Of a stretch of 64,000 bases of DNA, positions 32,966 through 42,260 are shown in pieces (the first letter of the stretch is position 1; every line of letters begins with the position of its first letter). The DNA comes from Planctomycetota bacterium (GTDB lineage: Bacteria > Planctomycetota > UBA8742 > UBA2392): positions 28,780 to 92,779 of the forward strand of contig JAIOJA010000064.1 in assembly GCA_019912315.1 (NCBI GenBank), given 5' to 3'. A model generated the notes under the pieces. It had not been told where the DNA came from and did not search any database. It saw nothing but the letters and a program-made list of their open reading frames with translations. A program made the translations under genes and the position numbers.

Positions 32966-35203
32966 CTATTCCGCGGGTTTGATGAGGATGACCTTGCCGT
33001 CGACCTTGATCAGGATTTCGCCCTGCATGGCGACGGCGCCTGCACGGCCTTGCTCTTCAAGCTTCTTGACCAGCTCCAGGTATTCTTCGCTGCCGGCGAC
33101 AATGGTCCGATCCGGCTTGATGACTTCAACTTCATCGAGCACGCGGGCGTCCACCCAGCGGTCGTTGCGCTTGAAGTACGTCCGGTCGTTGACCTGTTGC
33201 ACTTCGCCGACGGCCACGCGCTCAAGCTTTTCGTCCAGCCACTCGTTGCGCTTGTTCTCTTTGCTCTGGCGTTTCATGTAGCTGCCGTTTTCGCTCTGGT
33301 TGACCGCGCCGGCGCCGCTGCGGGTTTCCATGCCGCGCCGTTGCAAATTGCCCCAGGCCTCGCGGCGCACGTCGGCCTTCTTGCCGAGGTCCGTGCCTTC
33401 AAGTGCGAGGAAGGCCGTGTACTCAGTCAGAATCCCGAACTCGGTGCTGAGGCGGATGATCTCGTCCACGATCTCCTGAAACTGCGGAGTCATCTCGATG
33501 GTTCCGAGCCCGCTGCCCGCGCCGGCCTGGCGAATGGCGTCCACCAGCATGCCCACCTTGCGCGAAGCCCAGAGGCGTGACACGAAGGCGTTGCGGGTCG
33601 TGGCGTTGTCGAGTGAAAAGGCAAAGTCAAAGCTGCGCTCGACGCCGAGGAAGTTGCCCTTCAGGGTGAATTTCAGGGGGGCGCTGCCGACGTACTTGCC
33701 AAGCAGGACAAGCTGATCGCCGTCAAACAGGTCCGGCATCGCGCCCGGCATAAGCTCCGTAACGCGGGCCGCGCCGGCCCCATCTGCGGGAAGGTCAAGA
33801 CTGGGAGAGGCCAGCACAGGCCCGCTGAGGCGGTTGAACACGTCGCCGACTTTCACTTCGACATCTTCGCCCGGCAGCACAAACGTGCTCGTCGCGCGGG
33901 TGGTGTCGGCGATGTTTTCCAGCAGCGGCGCGTTCACATCGACGCCGACGCCGAAGGTGAAGATGCGGCGCTTGTGTTCGTTGTGTTTTGCCGCGAGTTC
34001 GCGAATGGTGACTTCGTTGGTCGCGCCGACTGTCGCAAGCCCGTCGGTCATGAACAGCACCATCGGCAGCTTGCCTTCAAGCGGCTTCTGGATCAGGGCC
34101 TCGACCATGGCGTCGTGAATGTTCGTGCCGCCGGCCGGGCGCATGCGGTCGAGAAAGCCGCGTGCGGATTCCTCGGTGTCGTCCGTGCGGACCACGGGCT
34201 GGCGGAACAGCTTGTCGACCTGGCCGTTGTAGGCGATCAGGTTGAAGGCCTCGCCCTCGCCGAGCCCGCTGATGATCTGCATGGCGGCCTGCTTGGCCTG
34301 CTTCCACTTGTCGCCGTTCATGCTGCCGCTGCGGTCAATTACGATTGTAACTTCGCGTGAGATCACACGATCTTCCGGCAGCTTGGCGGGCAGACCCGCG
34401 ATAACCATGAAGTAGCCGCCGCCGATGCTCGGGTCCGGGTAGGCGAACAGACTCGCCGCGACCCCGTCGCCGGCCAGCAGGTACGAGAGTTTGAAAGCAC
34501 CCGGGTCCGTGCGCGATTCGGCGCTGACATCGGCGCACACCATCTTCTCGCCGTGGCGCGTGACACCAAGTGTGTGGCTTGGGGAGTAGACGGTGCTGAG
34601 TGGCTGGTTGGACTTGACGACGACGCTGATGTCCCAGGGCAGGTTGTAGCTGAGGGCTTCGCTGCGGGGCAGCTCGTAGTCAACGCGGTTGCCGACCGCG
34701 GTCAGCACGTGCTCATAGGTGAAACGAATCTCCTGGTCGCCGCCCGCTTCCACGGGGAAGACACTCGTGCGTATCAAGTTGTAGCCGACGAACTGCATCA
34801 GGGCCGGGTCTTTGTAGCGACGCACGATCTCGTTGTAGATCTTGATCGCTTCCTCTTTGGGGAGCAGACCGGCCGAGGGCTCAGTCCCGGCGCCGGCGAA
34901 GTCGAACTTGCTGAGCACAGCGCCCTGCGGCACCGGCAGAATCATCTCCGCCTCGGCCATGCGGCTGCCCGGGTTATGCAGCTTGATCACGTAGCTGGTG
35001 GTCGCGGCCTGGTCCAACACTTCGACCGACACGCTGACACCGGTGATCTGTACCGGCGTCTGGTCGGGTGTGAATACGCGCGATTGCGGTACAATCACGT
35101 TGCGCGATAGCGCCCGTCCCTCAAGGCGCCAGTCTTCCTGGGCCATCAGGCAAGGCGCGACCAGAGCGCCAAGGGCCAGCAGGCATAGTCCGTTCTTCAG
35201 CAT
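32966..35203 (-). CDS. Exported VIT/vWA protein
   Basis: A 745-residue exported protein. ATG 35203 follows GGAGG; the signal peptide is KNGLCLLALGALVAPCLMAQ. A divergent VIT domain covers residues about 25-200 (PVPQGAVLSKFDF, EIRFTYEHVLTAV), then a vWA domain with DRSGSMNGDKWKQAK near residue 300 holds an intact metal site. The C-terminal 200 residues are partly charged and end in a small predicted beta segment (AMQGEILIKVDGKVILIKPA). The domain order resembles inter-alpha-trypsin inhibitor heavy-chain-like proteins of planctomycetes. Unlike the two lipoproteins at 9276 and 16570 it lacks a lipobox and a PDZ domain. Confidence 0.8.
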   Translation of the reverse strand: MLKNGLCLLALGALVAPCLMAQEDWRLEGRALSRNVIVPQSRVFTPDQTPVQITGVSVSVEVLDQAATTSYVIKLHNPGSRMAEAEMILPVPQGAVLSKFDFAGAGTEPSAGLLPKEEAIKIYNEIVRRYKDPALMQFVGYNLIRTSVFPVEAGGDQEIRFTYEHVLTAVGNRVDYELPRSEALSYNLPWDISVVVKSNQPLSTVYSPSHTLGVTRHGEKMVCADVSAESRTDPGAFKLSYLLAGDGVAASLFAYPDPSIGGGYFMVIAGLPAKLPEDRVISREVTIVIDRSGSMNGDKWKQAKQAAMQIISGLGEGEAFNLIAYNGQVDKLFRQPVVRTDDTEESARGFLDRMRPAGGTNIHDAMVEALIQKPLEGKLPMVLFMTDGLATVGATNEVTIRELAAKHNEHKRRIFTFGVGVDVNAPLLENIADTTRATSTFVLPGEDVEVKVGDVFNRLSGPVLASPSLDLPADGAGAARVTELMPGAMPDLFDGDQLVLLGKYVGSAPLKFTLKGNFLGVERSFDFAFSLDNATTRNAFVSRLWASRKVGMLVDAIRQAGAGSGLGTIEMTPQFQEIVDEIIRLSTEFGILTEYTAFLALEGTDLGKKADVRREAWGNLQRRGMETRSGAGAVNQSENGSYMKRQSKENKRNEWLDEKLERVAVGEVQQVNDRTYFKRNDRWVDARVLDEVEVIKPDRTIVAGSEEYLELVKKLEEQGRAGAVAMQGEILIKVDGKVILIKPAE

Positions 35204-35381
35204 CACAATCCTCCACCGGGCTTGATTGCCCACACAGAAGATACGCGACAAAACGCCCTTCCCCTGTAACGCCCCTGTAAAAGCGCACTGATGTGATAGG
35301 TGGGTTTTGGCGTGAACGCTCTTTTCTGTTCATCTGAGTCAATTGCGCGATAGGATATCCGTGTCCATTCAGGAGGGCGCG

Positions 35382-37613
35382 ATGAGCAGCAAAGTCGTGA
35401 TTGGCGCCGCCGCGGGCGTAATACTGGGATTGCTGGCGGGGCTATTCCTTGGCGGGGCAATCCAGCCTGGGCCCGCCGCGCCGGCGATTCAGGGCGGCAA
35501 TATTGCACGCCTGCCGGAACAAGCCCCACCCCCGCCGGAGCCACTGCAAAACCCGCCGCCAACCGAAGTCGCGCCCCGGACACTGCGTGACTTCATCGCC
35601 GAGACGAAGGTCCCGCCCGTACCCCGGGGCGAAGGCGAAATCACCGGCACAGTCATGACGCCCGACGGCAAGCCCGTCGCCGGGGTCGTCGTATCCGCAT
35701 CAACATCCTACCCGGAGCCCCGCTATCGCCCCGGCCTGTCCGCAGAAGAACGCATCGAGCGGGATATCCGCTATGCACGCTGGCAGGACGTCGCAACACA
35801 CAAGACCGCCACAGACGAACAGGGGCATTACCGCATCGCAGGCCTGGCGGCAGATGCCGAGTACGACGTCAGCGGCCGTGCCGACGGGTGGCGCATCGAA
35901 AATCAGAACCCCAAGCAGCGCCGCGTGAAACCAGACGGCGTGTGCCACCTGCTTGCGCGTTCCGAGGCGCTGGTTGCGGTCCACGTGACCATGGCTGACG
36001 GCACCCCGGCTGAAGATGCCACAGTCGTCTATCGGGCCCAGGCCCTGTCACGGGAGCAGTCGGCTACGGCCTGGAACGGGCCGGCGGAGCTGCGCCTGAC
36101 CCCCGGTGAATGGACCCTTTATGCCGTCTCGAAGGACCACTGGTACGCGCCGGACAGGCTGCAGTATCGCTCGTCCGAAGTAACCCTGACTATCGAGGAG
36201 GGTGCAACGGTCGCGCCCCTTACGCTGGTGCTGATGCCGACCCCGTCGATTGGCGGGTTTATCCAATTGCCGAAGGGCTTTGAGCGGCTTCCGGTGGACG
36301 TGTTTCTTCAGCCTGACCCGCCGGGCGGCCCACCCTCCGAAGCGATGTACGACATCAAGGGCACAACCGAGGCGCGCGTCTGGTCAAACGGCGATCAGTT
36401 CCAGTGGCAGTGTTCGAACCTGGCTGGCGGGCCCTGGCGCGTGCTGCTGGTAACAGAACAGGCGGTCGTGGACTGGGCGGATGTCTCACTCGTGGGTGAC
36501 CGGGCCCAGTGCAACCTGGAATTGCCCGCGCCAACCACAGACGACTACATCGCGCTGCGGGTCTTTTCTCCTGAAGGGGAACTGCTGCGCGACGTCGAGA
36601 TCGGCATGGACGCGCACTCGACAGGGGGAAGCCACGGTTACGGCCCGCAGCAGCTTGTCGATGAGGAAGGGCGCATCTGGCTGCGACGCAACCCGCGCGG
36701 CGAAGACGTCGAGTACGAGTGGTTTCAGATTCGCGTCAGCCACACGAAGCACGGCGAGAAGGTGGTTCGCTATGAGGCCGAGTCGCGCGAGGTGATGGAC
36801 ATTCACTTGCAGACACCGGGCTGGCTGGTGCTGACCGTGCCGGGATGGGATGACATGCGCGGCAAGGGCGTACTCACCTGGCAGTTGTGGCGGCAGGACA
36901 TGGACGGGCGCGGCGCGAGAATGGTAGCTGACGACGACGGACAACGTGCAAGCCCGATCCGCCTCGGGCCGGTCAGCCCCGGCGAGTACAAACTCGAGTT
37001 GACGCTGCGGGTGGATACGTTTGATAACGTGGATCTTGTGGAGCGCCAGGTGACGCTGGTGTCCGGCGACAACTACCTGACCGAATCAGCGCCCGAGCTG
37101 CACCCGCTGACGATTCGCCCGGCGGAAGGGCAGAAGCTTCCGAGTATCGAACTCGTCGCCGCGCCGGGCAAGCTTCACTGTGATCTCCGGCGTGGTTCAC
37201 GAGACGCTGACAATTATGAAATCTCGCACGTGCCCGCGGGTACCTACCGCCTGGTTTCGAGTACAGGCGAAATGAAGATCACGATTTCCGGCCCGTCGGA
37301 TGTTGTGTTCGCGCCTCGACCTTTTGACTGCTTTGAACTGACGGTGCGCCCCGAGGGCGGCCGCCTCGAACAACTGGGGCTGAAGGACGGCGACAAGCTG
37401 ATCGAAATCGACGGCCAGGCATTCACGCCCGATGCCGAACGCTCGAACCTGCTGAACGAAACAATCACCAAAGAGAGCACGACCTGGGTCGTGCTGCGCG
37501 GCGGCGTGCGCACGGCCGTCACGTTCGACGGTCGAGAGTTGTTCAAGATTCTGACCGACCGCCAAAGTGAAGAGAGAGAGCGCTTCCACATGGAACCGGG
37601 ATATCGCGAATAG
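35382..37613 (+). CDS. Membrane-anchored multi-domain protein with C-terminal PDZ, copy 1
   Basis: A 743-residue protein. AGGAGGGC precedes the ATG. One N-terminal transmembrane helix (VVIGAAAGVILGLLAGLFLGG) and a Pro-rich linker lead to repeated beta-sandwich modules of the carboxypeptidase-regulatory type; the first (residues about 86-165) opens with GEITGTVMTPDGKPVAGVVV. The C-terminus (about 665-730) is a PDZ-like fold: LEQLGLKDGDKLIEIDGQAF and TTWVVLRGGVRTAVTF. Probably a periplasmic or surface scaffold. It is followed 9 nt later by a clear paralog and then by the truncated start of a third. The 178-nt gap upstream separates it from the divergent VIT/vWA gene; no promoter box could be identified with confidence. 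Confidence 0.7.
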   Translation: MSSKVVIGAAAGVILGLLAGLFLGGAIQPGPAAPAIQGGNIARLPEQAPPPPEPLQNPPPTEVAPRTLRDFIAETKVPPVPRGEGEITGTVMTPDGKPVAGVVVSASTSYPEPRYRPGLSAEERIERDIRYARWQDVATHKTATDEQGHYRIAGLAADAEYDVSGRADGWRIENQNPKQRRVKPDGVCHLLARSEALVAVHVTMADGTPAEDATVVYRAQALSREQSATAWNGPAELRLTPGEWTLYAVSKDHWYAPDRLQYRSSEVTLTIEEGATVAPLTLVLMPTPSIGGFIQLPKGFERLPVDVFLQPDPPGGPPSEAMYDIKGTTEARVWSNGDQFQWQCSNLAGGPWRVLLVTEQAVVDWADVSLVGDRAQCNLELPAPTTDDYIALRVFSPEGELLRDVEIGMDAHSTGGSHGYGPQQLVDEEGRIWLRRNPRGEDVEYEWFQIRVSHTKHGEKVVRYEAESREVMDIHLQTPGWLVLTVPGWDDMRGKGVLTWQLWRQDMDGRGARMVADDDGQRASPIRLGPVSPGEYKLELTLRVDTFDNVDLVERQVTLVSGDNYLTESAPELHPLTIRPAEGQKLPSIELVAAPGKLHCDLRRGSRDADNYEISHVPAGTYRLVSSTGEMKITISGPSDVVFAPRPFDCFELTVRPEGGRLEQLGLKDGDKLIEIDGQAFTPDAERSNLLNETITKESTTWVVLRGGVRTAVTFDGRELFKILTDRQSEERERFHMEPGYRE

Positions 37614-37622
37614 GGACCAACC

Positions 37623-39890
37623 ATGAACGGCAAACCAGGCGTGTTCACGGCAATCGGGCTGATCATCGGGCTGCTGGCGGGCTTCCTTATTGCCAGTTCC
37701 ATGGGCAACGAGCCTGCGCCTGCCCCGACGCCGGCCGCGGACCTGCATCAACCGGCCGACACCAGGAACGACGCGGCCGCGCCCCTGAAACAAGAGACCG
37801 AACCAGCACCGGTGCGCGCGCCCGGCGGCACGTCCTTGAGCGACATCATCGCGACCATCGACCCGCCGCCTGTAGCGGCCGGCAACGGCGTGATTTCCGG
37901 GCGGGTGCTCACCAGCACCGGTGAGCCCCTGCCCGGCGTGAACGTTACGGCCCGGCCGCGCTATCCCGACCGGCGCTACGCCCCCGACGCGACACTCGAG
38001 CAACGCGTGCGGGACAACATCCGCTACGAACGCTGGCGCGAGGCCTCCGCCCACGCGGCTATCACTGACGACAGCGGCGCCTATGAACTGGCCGGGCTGA
38101 GCGAAGCCGAAACCTACAACGTCTGGTGCGAGCTGGACGGCTGGCGGTTCAGTGCGCGCGGGCAAACCGGACGCGTCGAGCCCGGCGCCACCCGCGACTG
38201 GACCGCCACCCGCATTTTCAAGCTGGCGGTCGAAGTGCGCATGCCCGACGGCAGCCTCGCCAGTGAGGCCCGGGTAACTGTCCACGATGTGGCCAACGAC
38301 CGGCGCCAGAGCAGCGAATATCTGGGCACTGGCGCCGGCGAAATCCAGCTTGAGGCCGGTGAGTGGAAGATCGTCGCCACGGGCGGGCGGCAAGATGAGT
38401 ACAGCAGCGACGAGGTGGTGGTCCGCACAGAGCCGGGCAAGCAGCTGGCGCCGCTGGTACTGACCCTGAAAGGGCGTCCCGGTATCAGCGGCACCGTCAC
38501 CCTGCCCGAGGCGCTGGCGGGCACGAGCGCGCGCGTGTACATCGTGAAGGACCCTCCGCCGGAGCCGCCCGTTGATCTGCAAGCGATTCGCCAGCAACGC
38601 CCCGAGCAGGAGTACGTGTCGTTTTACGACCGCGAGGAAGTTGCCAGTACACGGGGCGAATTTTCAAGGCTGGACATCGAGCCCGGCGTCTACCGCATCA
38701 TTCTGGACCACGAAAACGAAATCGCCGACTGGCGCGACATTACCGTCACAAACGACCTGGTGACGGTTGACCTCAAGGTCCCCGAGCCTGACCGAAGCAA
38801 ATACTTCGTCGTGCGCATCCTGTCGCCGGAGGGAGACTTCCTGGCCGACTCCTACGCGAACCTGACGATCCATCACGGTCACGGGTGGCAGTCGGGTGGC
38901 GGGCAACGGGCGGCGCCGGGGCGGGATGCCATCTGGGTCAAGCGTGGCGAGCCATCCTCGCGCGGCAACGGCGAACTACCAGAGCAGTGGTGGTACACGC
39001 TCAGCGCGACGCACGAGGAGTACGGCACCCTGAAGCGGCGCATCGAGCGCGATGGCCCCGCCGAGCAGGAGTTTCGGCTCCAGGCGCCGGGCACGGTGAC
39101 GCTTGCGGCTATCGGACACAACGAGCACGAGCTGCAAAAGTCGTTGAACTGGAGCATCGTCGATGTGGGCGAGCAAGGCACGTCGCTGCGCGGCTTCGAA
39201 TTGCGGGAACGGGACGCCGATGCAAACCAGAGCCCGCTGAAGTTCGGGCCGATGCAGCCGGGCGCCTATGACCTTGTGCTGGTGCTGGGCGGCGACTTCG
39301 ACGGCAGCGAGCTGTTGCGCCAAAGTGTGACCATCGCGGCCGGCGAGAACGCGCTCACGGCTTCAGTGCCGGCGCTGTACACGCTGAAGGTGCGCTGCGC
39401 GAATGAGTCGGACGCCCGCAGACTGAGGCTGCTGCGCGATGGCCGGCGCTTGCGTCGCGACGGTGAGTGGGAAAGGACGGACGCAGCGGTCGCCGAGTTT
39501 CTCAACCTGCTTGCCGGCGAGTACGAGATCGAGGGCCCGACAGGACGCATGAGGGTTACCGTGCCCGTGAACGGTACGATCGAGTTCGCGCCGCGCAATT
39601 TCGACTGCGTCGTGCTGTCGTCCATCAAGGAAGGCGGGCTCGTGGAGGGCTTCGGGCTGCGCAACGGCGACAAGCTGTTTGAAGTCGACGGCGAGACCAT
39701 GGGCGACATGAACCAGTTCAACGCGCGCATGACGCTGTCACTGGCAAAGGACTCAACGACGTGGAAGGTGCTGCGCGGCGGCGTTGTCACGGAAGTAACC
39801 TTCAACGGCAAGGCGCTGATGGAAGTCATGCAGAACAAGAAGACGAACCGCGAAGACCTGGACTTCGATCCGGGCTTTCAGTCCGACTGA
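37623..39890 (+). CDS. Membrane-anchored multi-domain protein with C-terminal PDZ, copy 2
   Basis: A 755-residue paralog of the preceding protein with the same plan: transmembrane helix (VFTAIGLIIGLLAGFLIAS), Pro/Ala-rich linker, carboxypeptidase-regulatory-like module (GVISGRVLTSTGEPLPGVNV, residues about 88-107), more beta-sandwich modules, and a PDZ-like C-terminus (GLVEGFGLRNGDKLFEVDGE, TTWKVLRGGVVTEVTF). Shared detail such as RYERWREASAHAAITDDSGAY against RYARWQDVATHKTATDEQGHY supports tandem duplication. It probably shares a transcript with copy 1. No enzymatic motif was found. The next 15 nt lead straight into the stub of a third copy. Confidence 0.7.
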   Translation: MNGKPGVFTAIGLIIGLLAGFLIASSMGNEPAPAPTPAADLHQPADTRNDAAAPLKQETEPAPVRAPGGTSLSDIIATIDPPPVAAGNGVISGRVLTSTGEPLPGVNVTARPRYPDRRYAPDATLEQRVRDNIRYERWREASAHAAITDDSGAYELAGLSEAETYNVWCELDGWRFSARGQTGRVEPGATRDWTATRIFKLAVEVRMPDGSLASEARVTVHDVANDRRQSSEYLGTGAGEIQLEAGEWKIVATGGRQDEYSSDEVVVRTEPGKQLAPLVLTLKGRPGISGTVTLPEALAGTSARVYIVKDPPPEPPVDLQAIRQQRPEQEYVSFYDREEVASTRGEFSRLDIEPGVYRIILDHENEIADWRDITVTNDLVTVDLKVPEPDRSKYFVVRILSPEGDFLADSYANLTIHHGHGWQSGGGQRAAPGRDAIWVKRGEPSSRGNGELPEQWWYTLSATHEEYGTLKRRIERDGPAEQEFRLQAPGTVTLAAIGHNEHELQKSLNWSIVDVGEQGTSLRGFELRERDADANQSPLKFGPMQPGAYDLVLVLGGDFDGSELLRQSVTIAAGENALTASVPALYTLKVRCANESDARRLRLLRDGRRLRRDGEWERTDAAVAEFLNLLAGEYEIEGPTGRMRVTVPVNGTIEFAPRNFDCVVLSSIKEGGLVEGFGLRNGDKLFEVDGETMGDMNQFNARMTLSLAKDSTTWKVLRGGVVTEVTFNGKALMEVMQNKKTNREDLDFDPGFQSD

Positions 39891-39904
39891 AACGGGAGAC
39901 GACC

Positions 39905-40012
39905 ATGAACGGCAGAACCGCTGTATTCACGGCAATCGGGTTGGTTCTGGGGCTGCTGGCGGGGCATCACCGGGAGATTGCGGACAGGCCGAAGCATGGC
40001 GGCAGGCTATAA
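39905..40012 (+). pseudogene. Truncated third copy of the TM/PDZ protein
   Basis: The first 20 codons (MNGRTAVFTAIGLVLGLLAG) nearly repeat the start of copy 2, with the same GGGAGACGACC-type leader, and then the homology ends abruptly near 39965. The frame runs into unrelated text and stops at 40012. This marks the left junction of the accessory island; the rest of the gene is not found in the window. Confidence 0.8.
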
Positions 40013-40104
40013 ATGCCTTGGACTTGGGCCTCTAAAAGTAGCCTGACCCCTTTTTAGTTCCCAACGTAAGTAACAGAGAGAACGCGGCAATCCTCAGGGA
40101 GAAC

Positions 40105-40443
40105 TTGATTCGCGAGGGTCGCGGTCCCACTCAGGGACAGGCAGCAGGGCACCTAGTCCCGTCAACGGGAACAAAACGCCAGTATGCCGCAGCTGTTCGA
40201 ATGAGAGCGCTTCTTGCGAGGTATAGGATTGACATCAACGATGCAGCGAACGGTGTTCCAATCGATCACCCCAGACCACACAATGAAACTCACAAAGCGA
40301 AGTTCTTGAACGATCTAGAGAACAGGCTGAACAATGTAGAGGCGAATATGAAGGCACAAGGCCGAGGATTCAAGGCTACGAGGCGAGCGCTTCGCAATGA
40401 GTTGCGACAGGTCGGCAAGGAAACTCCAAAGAAGTGCAACTAA
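40105..40443 (+). CDS. Orphan AHH-type nuclease toxin tail
   Basis: The product resembles the C-terminal toxin domain of polymorphic toxins in the AHH group of HNH/EndoVII nucleases. The motif AAGHLVPS (normally AHH; the first His is Gly here) is followed at the family's usual spacing by LLARYRIDINDAANGVPI, then NETHKAKFLNDLENRL. In such toxins this domain sits at the end of a long secreted protein. Here no trafficking or repeat domains precede it: the frame is open only from 40042, where a stop occurs, and the first usable start is the TTG at 40105. It is thus an orphan toxin module, possibly inactive. The immunity-like gene follows directly. Confidence 0.6.
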   Translation: MIREGRGPTQGQAAGHLVPSTGTKRQYAAAVRMRALLARYRIDINDAANGVPIDHPRPHNETHKAKFLNDLENRLNNVEANMKAQGRGFKATRRALRNELRQVGKETPKKCN

Positions 40444-40457
40444 CTAGGGGAGCGCAC

Positions 40458-40979
40458 GTGTTTGACAACAGCCTAGCTGACGAGATCGAAGCAGCCTCTG
40501 AAGCGGCGTTCAGTGAGCTGTTTTCGGTGCACCCTGGCAAGTACTACTATTGCTCGCTCGTCACCACAGGAGAGGCATTGCCGCCTGTCATCTCGGCATG
40601 GTCTTCAGAGGCACTAAGAACCGAAATGGCTGCAACTGGACTTTCTGAAGACATGTTGAAGTGGTCTTGCGTGGATTCCCCGTACTACGCGTTCGGCGAG
40701 AACCACTTCTCCGTAGTTCGCGAACTCTTTAGTGACCGAGTCGTGGGTCCGGAAGCAGAGTTCGAAGAATGGACGGACGAGTATGATGTGCGGATGGAGT
40801 CCATGGTAGAGGCAATGAAACGACTAGACAGGAAGGGGTTGTTTGGTCACGGGAAGGCAAGGGAAAATGTGGTCTTGTTGGTAGAGGTCATCCCTCCCGA
40901 CGAGACCAATACGGATAGAGCAAGAGATCTAAATGCCCTCGCAGCAATCAAGGAGTGGCTGGCAGAAGCGGCGGAATAG
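40458..40979 (+). CDS. DUF4303-like putative immunity protein
   Basis: A 173-residue cytoplasmic protein. GTG 40458 has GGGGAG six bases upstream. The N-terminal part follows the DUF4303 pattern (EAAFSELFSVHPGKYYYCSL, then LKWSCVDSPYYAFGENHFS), a family that commonly sits next to toxin modules as a cognate immunity protein. The position directly after a nuclease toxin tail supports an immunity role, protecting the cell by binding the toxin. Base usage looks less GC-rich than in flanking core genes, in keeping with transfer. Confidence 0.65.
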   Translation: MFDNSLADEIEAASEAAFSELFSVHPGKYYYCSLVTTGEALPPVISAWSSEALRTEMAATGLSEDMLKWSCVDSPYYAFGENHFSVVRELFSDRVVGPEAEFEEWTDEYDVRMESMVEAMKRLDRKGLFGHGKARENVVLLVEVIPPDETNTDRARDLNALAAIKEWLAEAAE

Positions 40980-41021
40980 CGGCAGCGGGAGACTACCGAC
41001 TTAGGGCCGCGGCGATCTGCA

Positions 41022-41396
41022 ATGGACAAATGCGCCGAAGTTATCTCGTTGCTAGAAGGAAGTCCGGACTCGAAAAGCTTCGGACGGGCCAAGAAGCTCT
41101 TGGAGTCGATGAACCTGCTTGAAAGACAGGAGTGCCTCTCTGCGGCACTCGAGAACTTAGACGTAGACGTTCACAAGGTCGCCCTTTTGTACTTCGAGCT
41201 GGTGAAGGACCGTACCCTGAGTGATGAATCCCTCAACCGCTCCTTGGCGTATGACGCGTCCAACATCCGCTGGTTCATCCAACCTAGTTTGCAGCGATAT
41301 ACGCGCGACGAGGTTCTCACGGTTCTCAAGGAAGAGCACCCAGACGAGGATAAGTTGCGTAGCATTCGCTATTGGTTACATGTTAAGGACGCCTAA
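41022..41396 (+). CDS. Small helical protein of unknown function, island gene
   Basis: A 124-residue soluble, mostly helical protein (AKKLLESMNLLERQECLSAAL, YTRDEVLTVLKEEHPDED). The pattern of short paired helices could be HEAT-like, a common fold for immunity proteins, but no family is recognised. It follows the DUF4303 gene in the same orientation, 42 nt apart, so it may be a second immunity gene. Confidence 0.5.
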   Translation: MDKCAEVISLLEGSPDSKSFGRAKKLLESMNLLERQECLSAALENLDVDVHKVALLYFELVKDRTLSDESLNRSLAYDASNIRWFIQPSLQRYTRDEVLTVLKEEHPDEDKLRSIRYWLHVKDA

Positions 41397-41501
41397 GGTT
41401 GTTCTTGGCCGGACACATCAGAACGAGGGCGGGACGACATATGCCTACGTCCCGCGGCTGGTTTGTGCATTGCCTGTAATGAAGCTAGCCAGAGGAAACA
41501 C

Positions 41502-42260
41502 ATGAAACGCGCGGTTGTTGGAATCGCCCTAGTCCTTGCGCTGGCAGCCGTGGGCGTCAGCACATGGTACTTCTGGTCAACTGACGAGAACCAGGGCGAG
41601 AATGCCTCAGGCTCGAACGCTTCACGGGAGGAGGATCGGCAGGACTACTCTGCGCAGGAGCTAGCGCTCGCGGACGATCTCACCGTCGACAACGACAGGA
41701 TGCTGGAGATTGCCAAGTACGAAAATCTGCAGGTCCTGAACCTGCGCGGGTGCTCGGCCCCGACTGACGCCGGACTCGCGGCGATTGGATCACTCAAGAA
41801 ACTTGAGACGCTCGACCTCCACAAGACGGGCGTCGGCGCCGAGAGCGCCAAAGCCATCGGCTCACTGACAAAGCTAAGCACACTCGACCTCAGTCAGTGC
41901 GACAACCTGCGCGACGAGCATCTCCCACACCTGTCCGATCTTCCGCTGACGACGCTGAACCTCTCCGGCTGTGCCAACCTGACTGACAAGGGCATCGAAC
42001 ACATCGCCAGGATCGAAACGCTCGAAACGCTCGACCTCTCCTGGTGCCCACGGATCACCGGGGCCGGCCTCAAGGCACTGGAGAAGCTGCCCAAGCTCCG
42101 CGAGTTGCGCCTCAACAACGCCCCCTGGTCCGACGGCGCAATCACAAGCGCCAGCTTCGCAACACTGGAACTGCTCGACCTCCGCGAAACACCAAGACTA
42201 ACCACGCAAGCAGCAGAAGACTTCCAAAACCGCCACCCCAACTGCAAAGTTCTCAGGTAG
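41502..42260 (+). CDS. Membrane-anchored leucine-rich-repeat protein
   Basis: A 252-residue protein. AGAGGA precedes the ATG. One N-terminal transmembrane helix (RAVVGIALVLALAAVGVSTW) and a charged linker are followed by about seven leucine-rich repeats of the cysteine-containing (AMN1/F-box) type: LQVLNLRGCSAPTDAGLAAI, LSTLDLSQCDNLRDEHLPHL, LTTLNLSGCANLTDKGIEHI. Such repeats bind proteins. Orientation follows the toxin-immunity genes, but a functional link is only positional. Confidence 0.75.
   Translation: MKRAVVGIALVLALAAVGVSTWYFWSTDENQGENASGSNASREEDRQDYSAQELALADDLTVDNDRMLEIAKYENLQVLNLRGCSAPTDAGLAAIGSLKKLETLDLHKTGVGAESAKAIGSLTKLSTLDLSQCDNLRDEHLPHLSDLPLTTLNLSGCANLTDKGIEHIARIETLETLDLSWCPRITGAGLKALEKLPKLRELRLNNAPWSDGAITSASFATLELLDLRETPRLTTQAAEDFQNRHPNCKVLR

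Noticed and set aside
40034..40060. aaaag...ctttt palindrome with cctgacccc, similar in wording to text at 47687 and 49073
   Set aside because: Such ggggtcagg words can mark ends of REP-type transposons, but here they are short, dissimilar in context and no transposase accompanies them.
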